From: an uncultured Ruminococcus sp.
Lineage (GTDB): Bacteria > Bacillota > Clostridia > Oscillospirales > Acutalibacteraceae
Length of the DNA stretch: 37,395 nucleotides
Assembly: GCA_902777275.1 (NCBI GenBank)
Contig: CACYTI010000029.1
Span: forward strand, 1 to 37,395
Direction: 5' to 3'
This document shows positions 9,137 to 16,087 of this stretch, in pieces. The notes beneath the pieces were generated by a model that saw nothing but the letters and a program-made list of their open reading frames with translations, was not told the DNA's origin and did not search any database. The position numbers and the translations under genes are program-made. How positions within the stretch are numbered: position 1 is the first letter of the stretch; each line of letters opens with the position of its first letter.

Positions 9137-10753
9137 ATGGAGAACAACAGAGTTTGCTGTTTGTACCGTGTTTCGACGGACAAGCAGGTGGATTACGACA
9201 ATAACAATGAAGCGGATATTCCGATGCAGCGCAAAGCCTGCCACCGCTTTGCCGACAAAATGGGCTGGACGATCGTACACGAAGAACAAGAGGACGGCGT
9301 TTCGGGACACAAGATCCGTGCCGAAAACCGTGACAAAATACAGGCTATCAAAGAGCTTGCCCGCAAGGGCAAGTTCGATATCCTGCTTGTATTTATGTTT
9401 GACCGAATCGGACGTATCGCCGACGAAACACCGTTCGTTGTCGAGTGGTTCGTCAAGAACGGTATTCAGGTCTGGAGCACGCAGGAGGGCGAACAGCGTT
9501 TTGATAATCATATCGATAAGCTGCTCAACTATATCCGCTTTTGGCAGGCTGATGGTGAGAGCGAAAAGACTTCTATCCGTACACGCACCAGCCTCGGTCA
9601 AATGGTAGAAGAAGGACACTACAAGGGCGGTAATGCCGCGCTTGGTTATGAGCTTGTTAAAAGCGGCAGGCTCAACAAGCGAAAGCACGAGCTGTATGAT
9701 TTGAAGGTCCAAGAGGAGGACGCTGCTATTGTCCGCTTGATTTTCGATAAGTACACCAAAGAGGGCTTGGGCGTTCAAAAAAACGCCAATTTTCTCAATA
9801 ACGGCAGCTATTCCAACCCTACGGGCAATCGCTGGTCGTACAACACCATCCGAAACGTACTTCACAATCCGACCTACACGGGTTATCTGCGAAGCAGCGA
9901 CAGCCGATCGCCGTTTATCCCTGAGTTGCAAATTATCTCGCAGGAGCAATTTGACCGTGCACAGGAGATTCTGCGGCAGCGTGCCGATGTTCTGAAAAAC
10001 ACACCGCGTGTTCCTTTGAATATGAAAGGAAATGCACTATTGTCAGGCAATGTATTCTGCGGTCACTGCGGCGCACGGCTTCATCTGTCAACTACCTGCA
10101 AATACTACACTAAAGCCGACGGCACAAAGGTCAGAAAACCCCGAGTTCGTTACGTCTGTTACGGCAAGACACGAAAGATCACGCCGTGCAAAGGTCAGTC
10201 CGCATATATACAGCACAAGCTCGACAGTATGGTAGAGAAAGTCGAAAAAGAAATCTTTGAACGTATCAAGGGCGTCCCCAAGAGCGCCATAATCAATTCA
10301 CGATACAAGGAAGAGCTTGCAGTCAGAAAAGCAAACTCCAAACGCCTGCAATCCGAATACGCCAAAGAACTTGAAAAGTTGAACAAGCTCCGTGAGGAAG
10401 TCGTAAAGTCGATTCAGGGCGAAAGCGCTTTTTCTCAATCTATGCTGGCAGGACTCGTCGAGGATTCCGAGAAGAAATCCGAATCTTTGAAAGTACAATG
10501 CGAGAAAGCGGAGCGTGATGTAGAATCCTCAAAAACGCTCATCGAGGATTTGAACGACCAATATGACGAAATCATTTCTTGGTCGAGCCTGTACGACGGC
10601 GTTTCTATTGAGGCGAAGAAAATGATCGTCAATTCGATGATCAAACGAGTTGATGTTTACCGCAATTACGAATTGAATATCGAGTTGAATATGAATATCC
10701 GCCAATTTTTCCTTGGTATGGAGGAAACAGAGAATATTCCGATTACGGCATAA
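9137..10753 (+). CDS. Large serine recombinase, copy 2, intact
   Basis: A 538-residue enzyme with the same layout as copy 1: catalytic domain with YRVSTDKQ (Ser13), recombinase domain, zinc ribbon (CGHCGARLHL, then RVRYVCYG), and a coiled-coil C-terminus near 405-480. The two copies are the same length, and most differences look like synonymous third-base changes. I chose the ATG at 9137, where similarity to copy 1 begins; the frame is open 50 codons further but that part overlaps the truncated minus-strand gene. There is no clear Shine-Dalgarno sequence before this ATG (AAAGAAAATCATA), unlike copy 1. Isoleucine in KIANF of copy 1 is Asn here (KNANF). Confidence 0.92.
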   Translation: MENNRVCCLYRVSTDKQVDYDNNNEADIPMQRKACHRFADKMGWTIVHEEQEDGVSGHKIRAENRDKIQAIKELARKGKFDILLVFMFDRIGRIADETPFVVEWFVKNGIQVWSTQEGEQRFDNHIDKLLNYIRFWQADGESEKTSIRTRTSLGQMVEEGHYKGGNAALGYELVKSGRLNKRKHELYDLKVQEEDAAIVRLIFDKYTKEGLGVQKNANFLNNGSYSNPTGNRWSYNTIRNVLHNPTYTGYLRSSDSRSPFIPELQIISQEQFDRAQEILRQRADVLKNTPRVPLNMKGNALLSGNVFCGHCGARLHLSTTCKYYTKADGTKVRKPRVRYVCYGKTRKITPCKGQSAYIQHKLDSMVEKVEKEIFERIKGVPKSAIINSRYKEELAVRKANSKRLQSEYAKELEKLNKLREEVVKSIQGESAFSQSMLAGLVEDSEKKSESLKVQCEKAERDVESSKTLIEDLNDQYDEIISWSSLYDGVSIEAKKMIVNSMIKRVDVYRNYELNIELNMNIRQFFLGMEETENIPITA

Positions 10754-10759
10754 AATTTA

Positions 10760-10797
10760 CCCGCCTGTTCACATAATGTGAGCAGGCGGGTGTTTTT
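10760..10797 (+). terminator. Rho-independent terminator of recombinase copy 2
   Basis: CCCGCCTG/CAGGCGGG arms with inner TCACA/TGTGA and loop TAA, followed by TGTTTTTG. The inner pair differs from copy 1 by a compensated G-C to A-T change. Confidence 0.9.
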
Positions 10798-10865
10798 GCT
10801 TTGAGCCATTATTATAGGTTTCCTTGCGTTAGCTAATCATAACGATCGCCAAAATGCCTATCGCT

Positions 10866-11543
10866 TCACGAATGAGAATTAAGCCATTCGGTGACTATTG
10901 ATTTGACACTTTCAGGATCGTTCTGCGCGTCGGTTCCGGCGATGGCGAGAACCTCTTTGACGGTTGCGTTTGGTGCGGCGGACTGGATTTTGCTCTGTGT
11001 TCCGGCGTTGCCTGAGCCTGCGTGCGTACAAAACGGTATGATTGTCTTTCCGCTGAAATCGTAGCTTTCGAGGAAAGTGTAGCAAATCATCGGCAGATCT
11101 CCCCACCAAATCGGGTAGCCAAGGTAGATGGTATCATATTGGTCGAAGTTCGCAATAGTGTCCTTGGTTTCGGGACGGGCATTATTGTTTTGCTCTTCCT
11201 TTGCAACGTTGGTCAGCTCCTTATAAGTCGTCGGATAGTTGTCCTCCTTGGGCAGTATCTCAAAACTGTCAGCGCCTGTTTGCTCAGCGATCATATCCGC
11301 AACGATAGCAGTGTTGCCCTTCTCTATCACACCGACTTCATATTGTTCTCCTGTGCGTGAAAAGAAAACAACAAGCGATTTGTTGTCAGTCGTAGTTTTA
11401 CTGCTATCCGCTTTTGTCTCATTCGTTTGGAGTGTAGATTTTTCGGCAGAAGTCGTACTCTCTGTCGTGTTATTATTTGTAGAACAACCCGCAAAAGCTA
11501 AAATGATCGACAAGACCATCAGTATAGAAATTACTCTTTTCAA
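10866..11543 (-). CDS. Flavodoxin-domain lipoprotein
   Basis: A 225-residue protein with a lipoprotein signal (cleavage before Cys20 in LAFAGC) and a Ser/Thr-rich linker to about residue 55. A flavodoxin fold follows: VVFFSRTGEQYEVG is the phosphate-binding loop, YLGYPIWWGDLP the flavin-ring loop. It should sit on the outer face of the membrane and carry FMN. The start is TTG with GGAGG 7 bases upstream. It is the last gene of the LysR-linked redox operon and a close relative of the cytosolic flavodoxin at its head. Extracytoplasmic flavodoxins suggest a role in surface electron transfer; the partner is not visible. Confidence 0.85.
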   Translation of the reverse strand: MKRVISILMVLSIILAFAGCSTNNNTTESTTSAEKSTLQTNETKADSSKTTTDNKSLVVFFSRTGEQYEVGVIEKGNTAIVADMIAEQTGADSFEILPKEDNYPTTYKELTNVAKEEQNNNARPETKDTIANFDQYDTIYLGYPIWWGDLPMICYTFLESYDFSGKTIIPFCTHAGSGNAGTQSKIQSAAPNATVKEVLAIAGTDAQNDPESVKSIVTEWLNSHS

Positions 11544-11555
11544 AACAATCCTCCG

Positions 11556-12398
11556 TTACGCTTTTTCATATGCAGGACTCCAAACGGCAAATTGCTCCAG
11601 CTGTTCATCTGTGCGGTAATAGTATCGCTTGCCCTTGTCGAGCTTCGCAATTTCAGCCATCTCCTCGTCTGTCAGAGAGAAGTCTAAGATATCGAGATTA
11701 TCCCTGATGTGATTTACATTTTTACTGCCGGGGATTACGGCAAAGCCCATTTGTGTATGCCAGCGCAGAATCACCTGAGCCGGTGATTTGCCGTACTTTT
11801 TGCCGAGTGCAGTAAAAACAGGCTCTTCCATAAGGCTCTTGTCGCCGTGTCCCAACGGATACCAGCTCATCAAACGGATACCGTATTGATCAAGCGTGTT
11901 CCTAAGTTCCTTTTGAGTGAAATACGGATGCGCTTCCACCTGAACAAACTGCGGTATGATCTCCCACTTGTTCTGCAATTCATCAATGTATTTACCCTCG
12001 AAGTTTGAAATGCCTATCGCTTTAGCCTTGCCTTCTTTATACGCCTTTTCAAGCTGACGGTAGCCTGCAAGCCAGTTGCCTGCCGGCTGATGGATATAAA
12101 GCAGGTCGACATATTCAACGCCTAAACGCGCTAAGGTTTCATTGACCGCATCCGGATTTTCGTACTCCGTCGGCCAGAGCTTTGTTGAAAGAAAAATATC
12201 CTCGCGTTTTACACCGCTGTCTTTCATACCGCGTCCGACAGCGCGCTCGTTCACATAAACATTAGCCGTGTCAATCAGCTGACAACCCATTTTCAGAGCT
12301 TCTCTGACGCTGTTTTCCGCATCGGCAGGCGCAAGCAAATAGGTTCCGATTCCTGTGACCGGGCATTTTTGTCCGTTGTTTAATGTTAAATAATCCAT
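11556..12398 (-). CDS. Aldo/keto reductase
   Basis: A 280-residue (beta/alpha)8 NADPH-dependent oxidoreductase. The catalytic tetrad is complete: Asp43 and Tyr48 in DTANVYVNE, Lys73 in STKLWP, His103 in YIHQP. The cofactor phosphate region is VIPGSKNVNHIRDN. It is close to the 2,5-diketo-gluconate reductase / YvgN-type group. AAGGAGG lies 6 bases before the ATG. It stands between the NTF2-like gene and the flavodoxin lipoprotein (12-bp gaps), so the operon reads as one carbonyl or quinone reduction unit. The substrate is undetermined. Confidence 0.92.
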   Translation of the reverse strand: MDYLTLNNGQKCPVTGIGTYLLAPADAENSVREALKMGCQLIDTANVYVNERAVGRGMKDSGVKREDIFLSTKLWPTEYENPDAVNETLARLGVEYVDLLYIHQPAGNWLAGYRQLEKAYKEGKAKAIGISNFEGKYIDELQNKWEIIPQFVQVEAHPYFTQKELRNTLDQYGIRLMSWYPLGHGDKSLMEEPVFTALGKKYGKSPAQVILRWHTQMGFAVIPGSKNVNHIRDNLDILDFSLTDEEMAEIAKLDKGKRYYYRTDEQLEQFAVWSPAYEKA

Positions 12399-12409
12399 TA
12401 TTATCCTCC

Positions 12410-12778
12410 TTAGTATGTTGAAGCCTTAGAGCTTGTAAATTCCCAATTTCCGTTTTCTTTTCGCAGTGTAAAATCTCCCTGCAAATGCCATAAATGCTTT
12501 GAGCCGCCGTATACAGCCGCCGTTACACGGCTTCTCCCGGTCATCACTGCCATATCTACGTTTATCAGGACATCTATCGCGTCGTGTTCGGCAGAATAAT
12601 AGTTGAAGGTTCCGTCAAGCAAACCTTTGATAAAGGTTTCTTTTGACTGCCTAACGCCTGTCATATGCAACAAATAATAATCATCAGCCAAAAGACCTTT
12701 CAAACCTTTTTCATCTTTGTTGATCATATATGTCCAATAGCGGCGGTAAAGCTCTTTGATTTTTTCTTCATCGTTCAT
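12410..12778 (-). CDS. NTF2-like (SnoaL/DUF4440-type) small protein
   Basis: A 122-residue protein with an N-terminal helix (IKELYRRYWTYMINKD), then LKGLLADDYYLLHMTG, and ending in the strand pair GDFTLRKENGNWEFTSSKAS, the usual NTF2-like pattern. The ATG overlaps the acetyltransferase stop as ATGA at 12775-12778, so translation is coupled. The frame is open further upstream, but that part is antisense-like Arg/Cys-rich sequence from the acetyltransferase gene. Such proteins bind small molecules or act as simple isomerases; the function here is unknown. Confidence 0.8.
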   Translation of the reverse strand: MNDEEKIKELYRRYWTYMINKDEKGLKGLLADDYYLLHMTGVRQSKETFIKGLLDGTFNYYSAEHDAIDVLINVDMAVMTGRSRVTAAVYGGSKHLWHLQGDFTLRKENGNWEFTSSKASTY

Positions 12779-13359
12779 TCTTTCATGTCCTCCGGATTTA
12801 GGTAGCGAATGACCTTTGCCGGCACACCGCCCACCACCGCGTAATCCGGCACAGACTTTGTGACGACCGCGCCGGCTGCAACCACAGCATATTTTCCGAT
12901 AGTGACGCCCGGACAGATTGTTACGTTCATTCCCAGCCACGCATTTCTTTTGATTAGTACTTTAGCATAGGTGTAAGTGATATGCCTGTCATACATGTCG
13001 TGATTTATGGCAGCGATTTTTAGTCCCGGAGCCGCCATTACGCCATCCTCAAACTCAATTCCTCCCGATGCAGAAAGAATTGCCGAATGGTTGATAAATA
13101 CATTTTTTCCAAAGGTAACGCGGTTGCCAAAATCACAAATAAACGGAGTCAGAATTCTGACGTCGTCGAGCTTTCTGCCAAATAACTCTTCAAGATACTC
13201 CACATAAGACGGATCGTTGGGCAATACGGCGTTTGCTTTGGCGCATAGCGTTCTGGCGCGTATCATTTCATCAGCCGCTTCTTTGAAATACGGTTCGCGG
13301 TTATCGGTAGGTCCCCCCTGTTCCATCAATTCATAAACATATCCGGCTTTGTAATCCAT
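12775..13359 (-). CDS. Maltose/galactoside O-acetyltransferase family protein
   Basis: A 194-residue left-handed beta-helix acetyltransferase. The N-terminal segment (YKAGYVYELME, with ARTLCAKAN) is the maltose-acetyltransferase cap. Hexapeptide repeats include FGKNVFINHSAIL, VTICPGVTIGKYAVVAAGAVV and YAVVGGVPAKVIR. The presumed catalytic His is in AINHDMYDRH. GAGG lies 8 bases before the ATG at 13359; GTG 13368 and ATG 13365 are possible but sit too close to it. It is 12 bp from the flavodoxin upstream. It acetylates a sugar or other hydroxyl acceptor from acetyl-CoA. Confidence 0.85.
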   Translation of the reverse strand: MDYKAGYVYELMEQGGPTDNREPYFKEAADEMIRARTLCAKANAVLPNDPSYVEYLEELFGRKLDDVRILTPFICDFGNRVTFGKNVFINHSAILSASGGIEFEDGVMAAPGLKIAAINHDMYDRHITYTYAKVLIKRNAWLGMNVTICPGVTIGKYAVVAAGAVVTKSVPDYAVVGGVPAKVIRYLNPEDMKE

Positions 13360-13371
13360 ATCCATCACCTC

Positions 13372-13893
13372 TTACATCAGACCGTTGGCAGCCAGCCAGC
13401 GATGTACGCTTTTTTTACAACCGTTGGCATTGCTTCCGGTTATCGGAAGTCCCTTCTTCACGTTTGCGCCCTTCGCCAGCTTTTCGATGTCACGCTCGCT
13501 TTTGCCCATACCGCTGCCTTCGTTGGTGCAAAGCGGAAGAATCGTTTTGCCGCTGAAATCATAGCGCTCCAAAAAGGTAAAAACAGCCATCGGCATCGTA
13601 CCCCAGTAATTGGGATAGGCGAGAATGATCGTATCATAACTGTCAAGGGTATCGGGATAAGCCTTCAACTCCGGACGTGCGTTATTGCGCAGATCCTTTT
13701 TTGCCTCCTCAATACAGGTCATATAGACGGGTGAGTACGGCTCATTCATCTCGATTTTGAAGCTGTCGGCATCCATCATTTCTTTGATGATATCGCATAC
13801 GATCTCGGTGTTGCCGACCTTCACATAACGCATTGCTCCGCTAAAGTAGTTTTCATCCGCTCTCGAAAAGAAAGCGATCAATGTTTTTGCCAT
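13372..13893 (-). CDS. Flavodoxin (cytosolic, Flavodoxin_4 type)
   Basis: A 173-residue FMN-binding protein. It begins with the strand LIAFFSRADENYFSG; the flavin loop is LAYPNYWGTMP and the third loop CTNEGSGMGKSERD. There is no signal peptide, in contrast to the lipoprotein paralogue at the other end of the operon. GGAGG lies 8 bases upstream of the ATG. It is the first gene after a promoter that overlaps the LysR promoter, so the LysR protein probably controls it. In comparable loci such flavodoxins accompany aldo/keto reductases. Confidence 0.88.
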   Translation of the reverse strand: MAKTLIAFFSRADENYFSGAMRYVKVGNTEIVCDIIKEMMDADSFKIEMNEPYSPVYMTCIEEAKKDLRNNARPELKAYPDTLDSYDTIILAYPNYWGTMPMAVFTFLERYDFSGKTILPLCTNEGSGMGKSERDIEKLAKGANVKKGLPITGSNANGCKKSVHRWLAANGLM

Positions 13894-13925
13894 AATAATG
13901 TCCTCCGTTCATTTTTTCTGTTTAA

Positions 13926-13955
13926 ATTATAGCACCAGACTATTGCAAAGTCCAA
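13926..13955 (-). promoter_or_regulatory. Promoter of the flavodoxin/aldo-keto reductase operon
   Basis: Leftward: TTGGAC (13950-13955), 18-bp spacer, TATAAT (13926-13931). Its -35 overlaps the LysR -35 and the palindrome at 13942-13956. Confidence 0.65.
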
Positions 13956-13956
13956 T
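13942..13956. promoter_or_regulatory. Probable LysR-type operator (T-N11-A box)
   Basis: ATTGCAAAGTCCAAT is an interrupted palindrome (ATTG, 7 bp, CAAT) that fits the T-N11-A rule of LysR operators. It covers both divergent -35 elements, so binding would affect both directions. Confidence 0.6.
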
Positions 13957-13972
13957 CGAAATAGTGTATAAT
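13943..13972 (+). promoter_or_regulatory. Promoter of the LysR-type regulator
   Basis: Rightward: TTGCAA (13943-13948), 18-bp spacer, TATAAT (13967-13972), 36 bp before the start. Confidence 0.65.
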
Positions 13973-14008
13973 TGATTTAATTATTAAATAGCAGAGCGAG
14001 GTTACTAT

Positions 14009-14899
14009 ATGACAACAAAGCAAGTTGATTATTGTATTGAATTGGCGCGGACGCTTAATTTCAGCCGCGCGGCCGAGAATCTGTTTGTCAGCCAACCGAC
14101 CTTTTCATATCAAATCAGGCTGTTGGAGGAAGAGGTCGGCTTCACGATCTTTGAGCGCAGCGGCAAAGGAGCTGTGCTTACACCTGCCGGGACACCACAG
14201 TTTGTCGGGTTCCTTGCCAATATGCGTGAAGAATTGAAGCGATCGATCGAGCAGGGACAGAATTTCAGCGCTCAATATAATGATGATATTTCCATCTGTA
14301 TGATGGTCAGACAGGCGGTTTATTTTCTGCCGGAAGCAATGCGTCAGTTTGCCCGGATTCATCCCGATGTGCTGATCACACCTCAATTCCGTTATGAAAA
14401 CGGAATGGAAGGCTTTTTAGAAAACGAGTCGGATATTGTATTTGCCCTCAAAGAACAGACTAAACAGATGCCGAATATCAAAATACACGAACTGTTTGAA
14501 AGCGGGATCTATCTGATCGCACGCCGGGATGATCCGCTCGCCCAAAAGAATCTGATCACCGAAAGCGACCTTTACGGAAGGACGCTGATGGTCGGCGGCG
14601 GTTCTCCTCCGGCGCTGAAGGCTGTTCAGCACAGACTGATCGCCACCGGAAAAATCACGTATTTCAACAGCGCCGACCACGATACAACGCTTACCAATGT
14701 TGCGGCAGGCAGAGGGATTTGCCTTGCGCCCGGATTTCTTAACGATCACAGCGGTCAGTTTGCGTGGATTCCGTTTGACTGCAAAGAAAGTTTTTCCTGC
14801 GTTCTTTGCACCCATAAGAATGATAACAGAGCTACGTTGACAGATTTTATCGACATACTAAAAAAGCTCTACCTTGAAGCCGTCGCGTTTCCACTGTAA
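14009..14899 (+). CDS. LysR-family transcriptional regulator
   Basis: A 296-residue regulator. Residues 1-60 are the winged helix-turn-helix (LNFSRAAENLFVSQPTFSYQ, then LEEEVGFTIFER). A linker helix and a periplasmic-binding-like effector domain follow (about 90-290). It is divergent from the five-gene redox operon with overlapping promoters, so it most likely activates that operon and represses itself. The effector is unknown; the operon content suggests a reactive carbonyl, quinone or redox cue. The stop lies only 11 bp before the relic of a third recombinase copy. Confidence 0.92.
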   Translation: MTTKQVDYCIELARTLNFSRAAENLFVSQPTFSYQIRLLEEEVGFTIFERSGKGAVLTPAGTPQFVGFLANMREELKRSIEQGQNFSAQYNDDISICMMVRQAVYFLPEAMRQFARIHPDVLITPQFRYENGMEGFLENESDIVFALKEQTKQMPNIKIHELFESGIYLIARRDDPLAQKNLITESDLYGRTLMVGGGSPPALKAVQHRLIATGKITYFNSADHDTTLTNVAAGRGICLAPGFLNDHSGQFAWIPFDCKESFSCVLCTHKNDNRATLTDFIDILKKLYLEAVAFPL

Positions 14900-14910
14900 A
14901 AAGCAGTGCT

Positions 14911-14946
14911 ATGGAGGAAAGTGAGAGTATTCCTATTACAGCATAA
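14911..14946 (+). pseudogene. Relic of a third serine recombinase: last 12 codons
   Basis: The frame MEESESIPITA-stop matches the ends of copies 1 and 2 (MEETENIPITA), and the next bases TAAAATTTACCCGCCTG are the same as behind those copies. Similarity stops abruptly about 2 bases before the ATG. The fragment directly follows the LysR gene. Confidence 0.85.
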
Positions 14947-14952
14947 AATTTA

Positions 14953-14988
14953 CCCGCCTGTTCACCAAGTGTGAGCAGGCGGGTTTTA
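14953..14988 (+). terminator. Terminator from the third recombinase relic
   Basis: CCCGCCTG/CAGGCGGG arms with inner TCAC/GTGA and loop CAAGT, followed by TTTT. It now ends the LysR transcript. Confidence 0.85.
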
Positions 14989-15056
14989 ACTTTTTTATAC
15001 TCTAAAACAACAAATCAGAATTTGCCGGGAGCCCCGGCAGCCAAACGGGAGCATGC

Positions 15057-15281
15057 TTATTGCTTATCGTCCGTGCCATCCTCATTATCATTTTCACTGT
15101 TATGACGCAGCACCAAACCGAGACACAACCCAACAGATAGTCCGATGGGCATCCACAATCCGATATTGTGCGTTGCCACTCCGATAGCTGTCCCGATCGA
15201 AATTCCTATACACATACCAATCGCAAGTCTGGATGAATTATTGCCGTTCTTCTTGTTCTTGTTATTCTTATTTTCGTTCAT
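15057..15281 (-). CDS. Small glycine-rich membrane protein, unknown function
   Basis: A 74-residue protein with an Asn/Lys-rich start. Two hydrophobic helices with Gly every fourth residue follow (IGMCIGISIGTAIGVA and LSVGLCLGLVL), a glycine-zipper pattern suited to tight helix packing, and the tail is acidic (NSENDNEDGTDDKQ). GGAGG lies 7 bases before the ATG. The gene stands alone downstream of tRNA-Ala. Similar short proteins are common in Firmicutes without an assigned role. Confidence 0.7.
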   Translation of the reverse strand: MNENKNNKNKKNGNNSSRLAIGMCIGISIGTAIGVATHNIGLWMPIGLSVGLCLGLVLRHNSENDNEDGTDDKQ

Positions 15282-15323
15282 TGATGTTCCTCCGCAAATT
15301 CCGACTTATCGGGATGTTAATAT

Positions 15324-15355
15324 AATAGAAATGCCGCCCGAGCAAACTCGGGCGG
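15324..15355 (-). terminator. Terminator-like hairpin behind tRNA-Ala
   Basis: CCGCCCGAG pairs perfectly with CTCGGGCGG across a 4-base loop, 3 bp beyond the tRNA 3' end. The following leftward sequence CATTTCTATT is only moderately T-rich. Confidence 0.6.
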
Positions 15356-15358
15356 CGG

Positions 15359-15434
15359 TGGTGGACCATAGGGGGATCGAACCCCTGACCTCCAGATTGC
15401 GAACCTGGCGCTCTCCCAGCTGAGCTAATGGCCC
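15359..15434 (-). tRNA. tRNA-Ala (anticodon CGC), CCA encoded
   Basis: Read leftward, the acceptor arm GGGCCAT pairs with ATGGTCC, the D-arm is AGCTCAGCTGGGAGAGC, the anticodon loop is TTCGCAA and the T-arm contains GGTTCGATCC. The encoded CCA occupies 15359-15361. The anticodon bases are 15399-15401; CGC reads GCG, alanine. I assigned identity by anticodon only. Confidence 0.92.
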
Positions 15435-15458
15435 TTGTCAATTGTATGAAATTGTAGA

Positions 15459-15512
15459 TTGTTTTGTGGTGCGTAAACTACCCTGCCGGGCTACCATATG
15501 AGCTATACCCCC
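15459..15512 (-). other. tRNA-like 5' fragment (degenerate)
   Basis: Read leftward, GGGGGTATAGCTCATATGGTAG looks like a tRNA acceptor and D-arm, including the GG of the D-loop, but no matching anticodon stem, T-arm or acceptor partner follows before tRNA-Ala. It is probably a tRNA remnant 25 bp upstream of the intact tRNA. Confidence 0.35.
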
Positions 15513-15635
15513 ACGTATGGGAAATTTGCCATTGATATTCTATACCAAATCTTCAGGTTTATAATTCCAATATAGAATATTCGCAAAATTTTTTGAAAAA
15601 TTCTCAAAACGCGGGGAAATAGCTTCATTTTTTCT

Positions 15636-15980
15636 TTATGTCAACCCGAATGAAATTGAAATCGCGTTGTTTACGGCGGTCATCGCGGCTTCGTCTGCCG
15701 TTCCCATTTTTTCTTTAAGCCGGCGCTTGTCGATTGTGCGCACCTGTTCGAGCAGCACAACGCTGTCCTTTGATAGTCCCGACGCTCCCGAGCAGAGCGG
15801 TATGTGCGTGGGCAGCTTTGCCTTTGACTGCTGGCTTGTTATCGCCGCCGCTATCACCGTTGGGCTGAAACGGTTGCCCACGTTGTTCTGTACGATCAGT
15901 ACAGGGCGTACTCCGCCCTGCTCTGAGCCGACCACGGGACTGAGGTCGGCGTAATAAATATCTCCGCGTTTTATATTCAC
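15636..15980 (-). CDS. mazF: MazF/PemK-type mRNA endonuclease toxin
   Basis: A 114-residue protein of the MazF (NdoA/EndoA) group: [20 protein letters not shown], then [11 protein letters not shown] and AAITSQ. With the GTG start at 15980 the catalytic Arg is residue 25 and the Thr residue 48, matching the numbering of the Bacillus subtilis enzyme. GGAG lies 10 bases upstream; the GTG at 15989 is too close to it. It cleaves specific RNA sequences when freed from its antitoxin. No antitoxin gene is visible next to it. A LolA-like lipoprotein gene lies upstream on the same strand. Confidence 0.9.
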   Translation of the reverse strand: MNIKRGDIYYADLSPVVGSEQGGVRPVLIVQNNVGNRFSPTVIAAAITSQQSKAKLPTHIPLCSGASGLSKDSVVLLEQVRTIDKRRLKEKMGTADEAAMTAVNNAISISFGLT

Positions 15981-16087
15981 AGCTTTCACGCTCCAAAAAT
16001 ATTCTGTTTATATTTTTGCCTGTCGGCAAAATTTTATTCCGCCATTAATATAATATTTTTGGAGACGGGTTAAGTTCTGAGTTTATC

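Noticed and set aside
8948-9949. A 333-codon leftward frame running through recombinase copy 2
   Set aside because: Only its last about 60 codons look like protein; the rest is the antisense of the recombinase, and the same antisense frame exists opposite copy 1 (1174-1992).
15023-15039. Hairpin TGCCGGG/CCCGGCA as terminator of the small membrane protein gene
   Set aside because: The stem is good but no T-run follows on the leftward strand.
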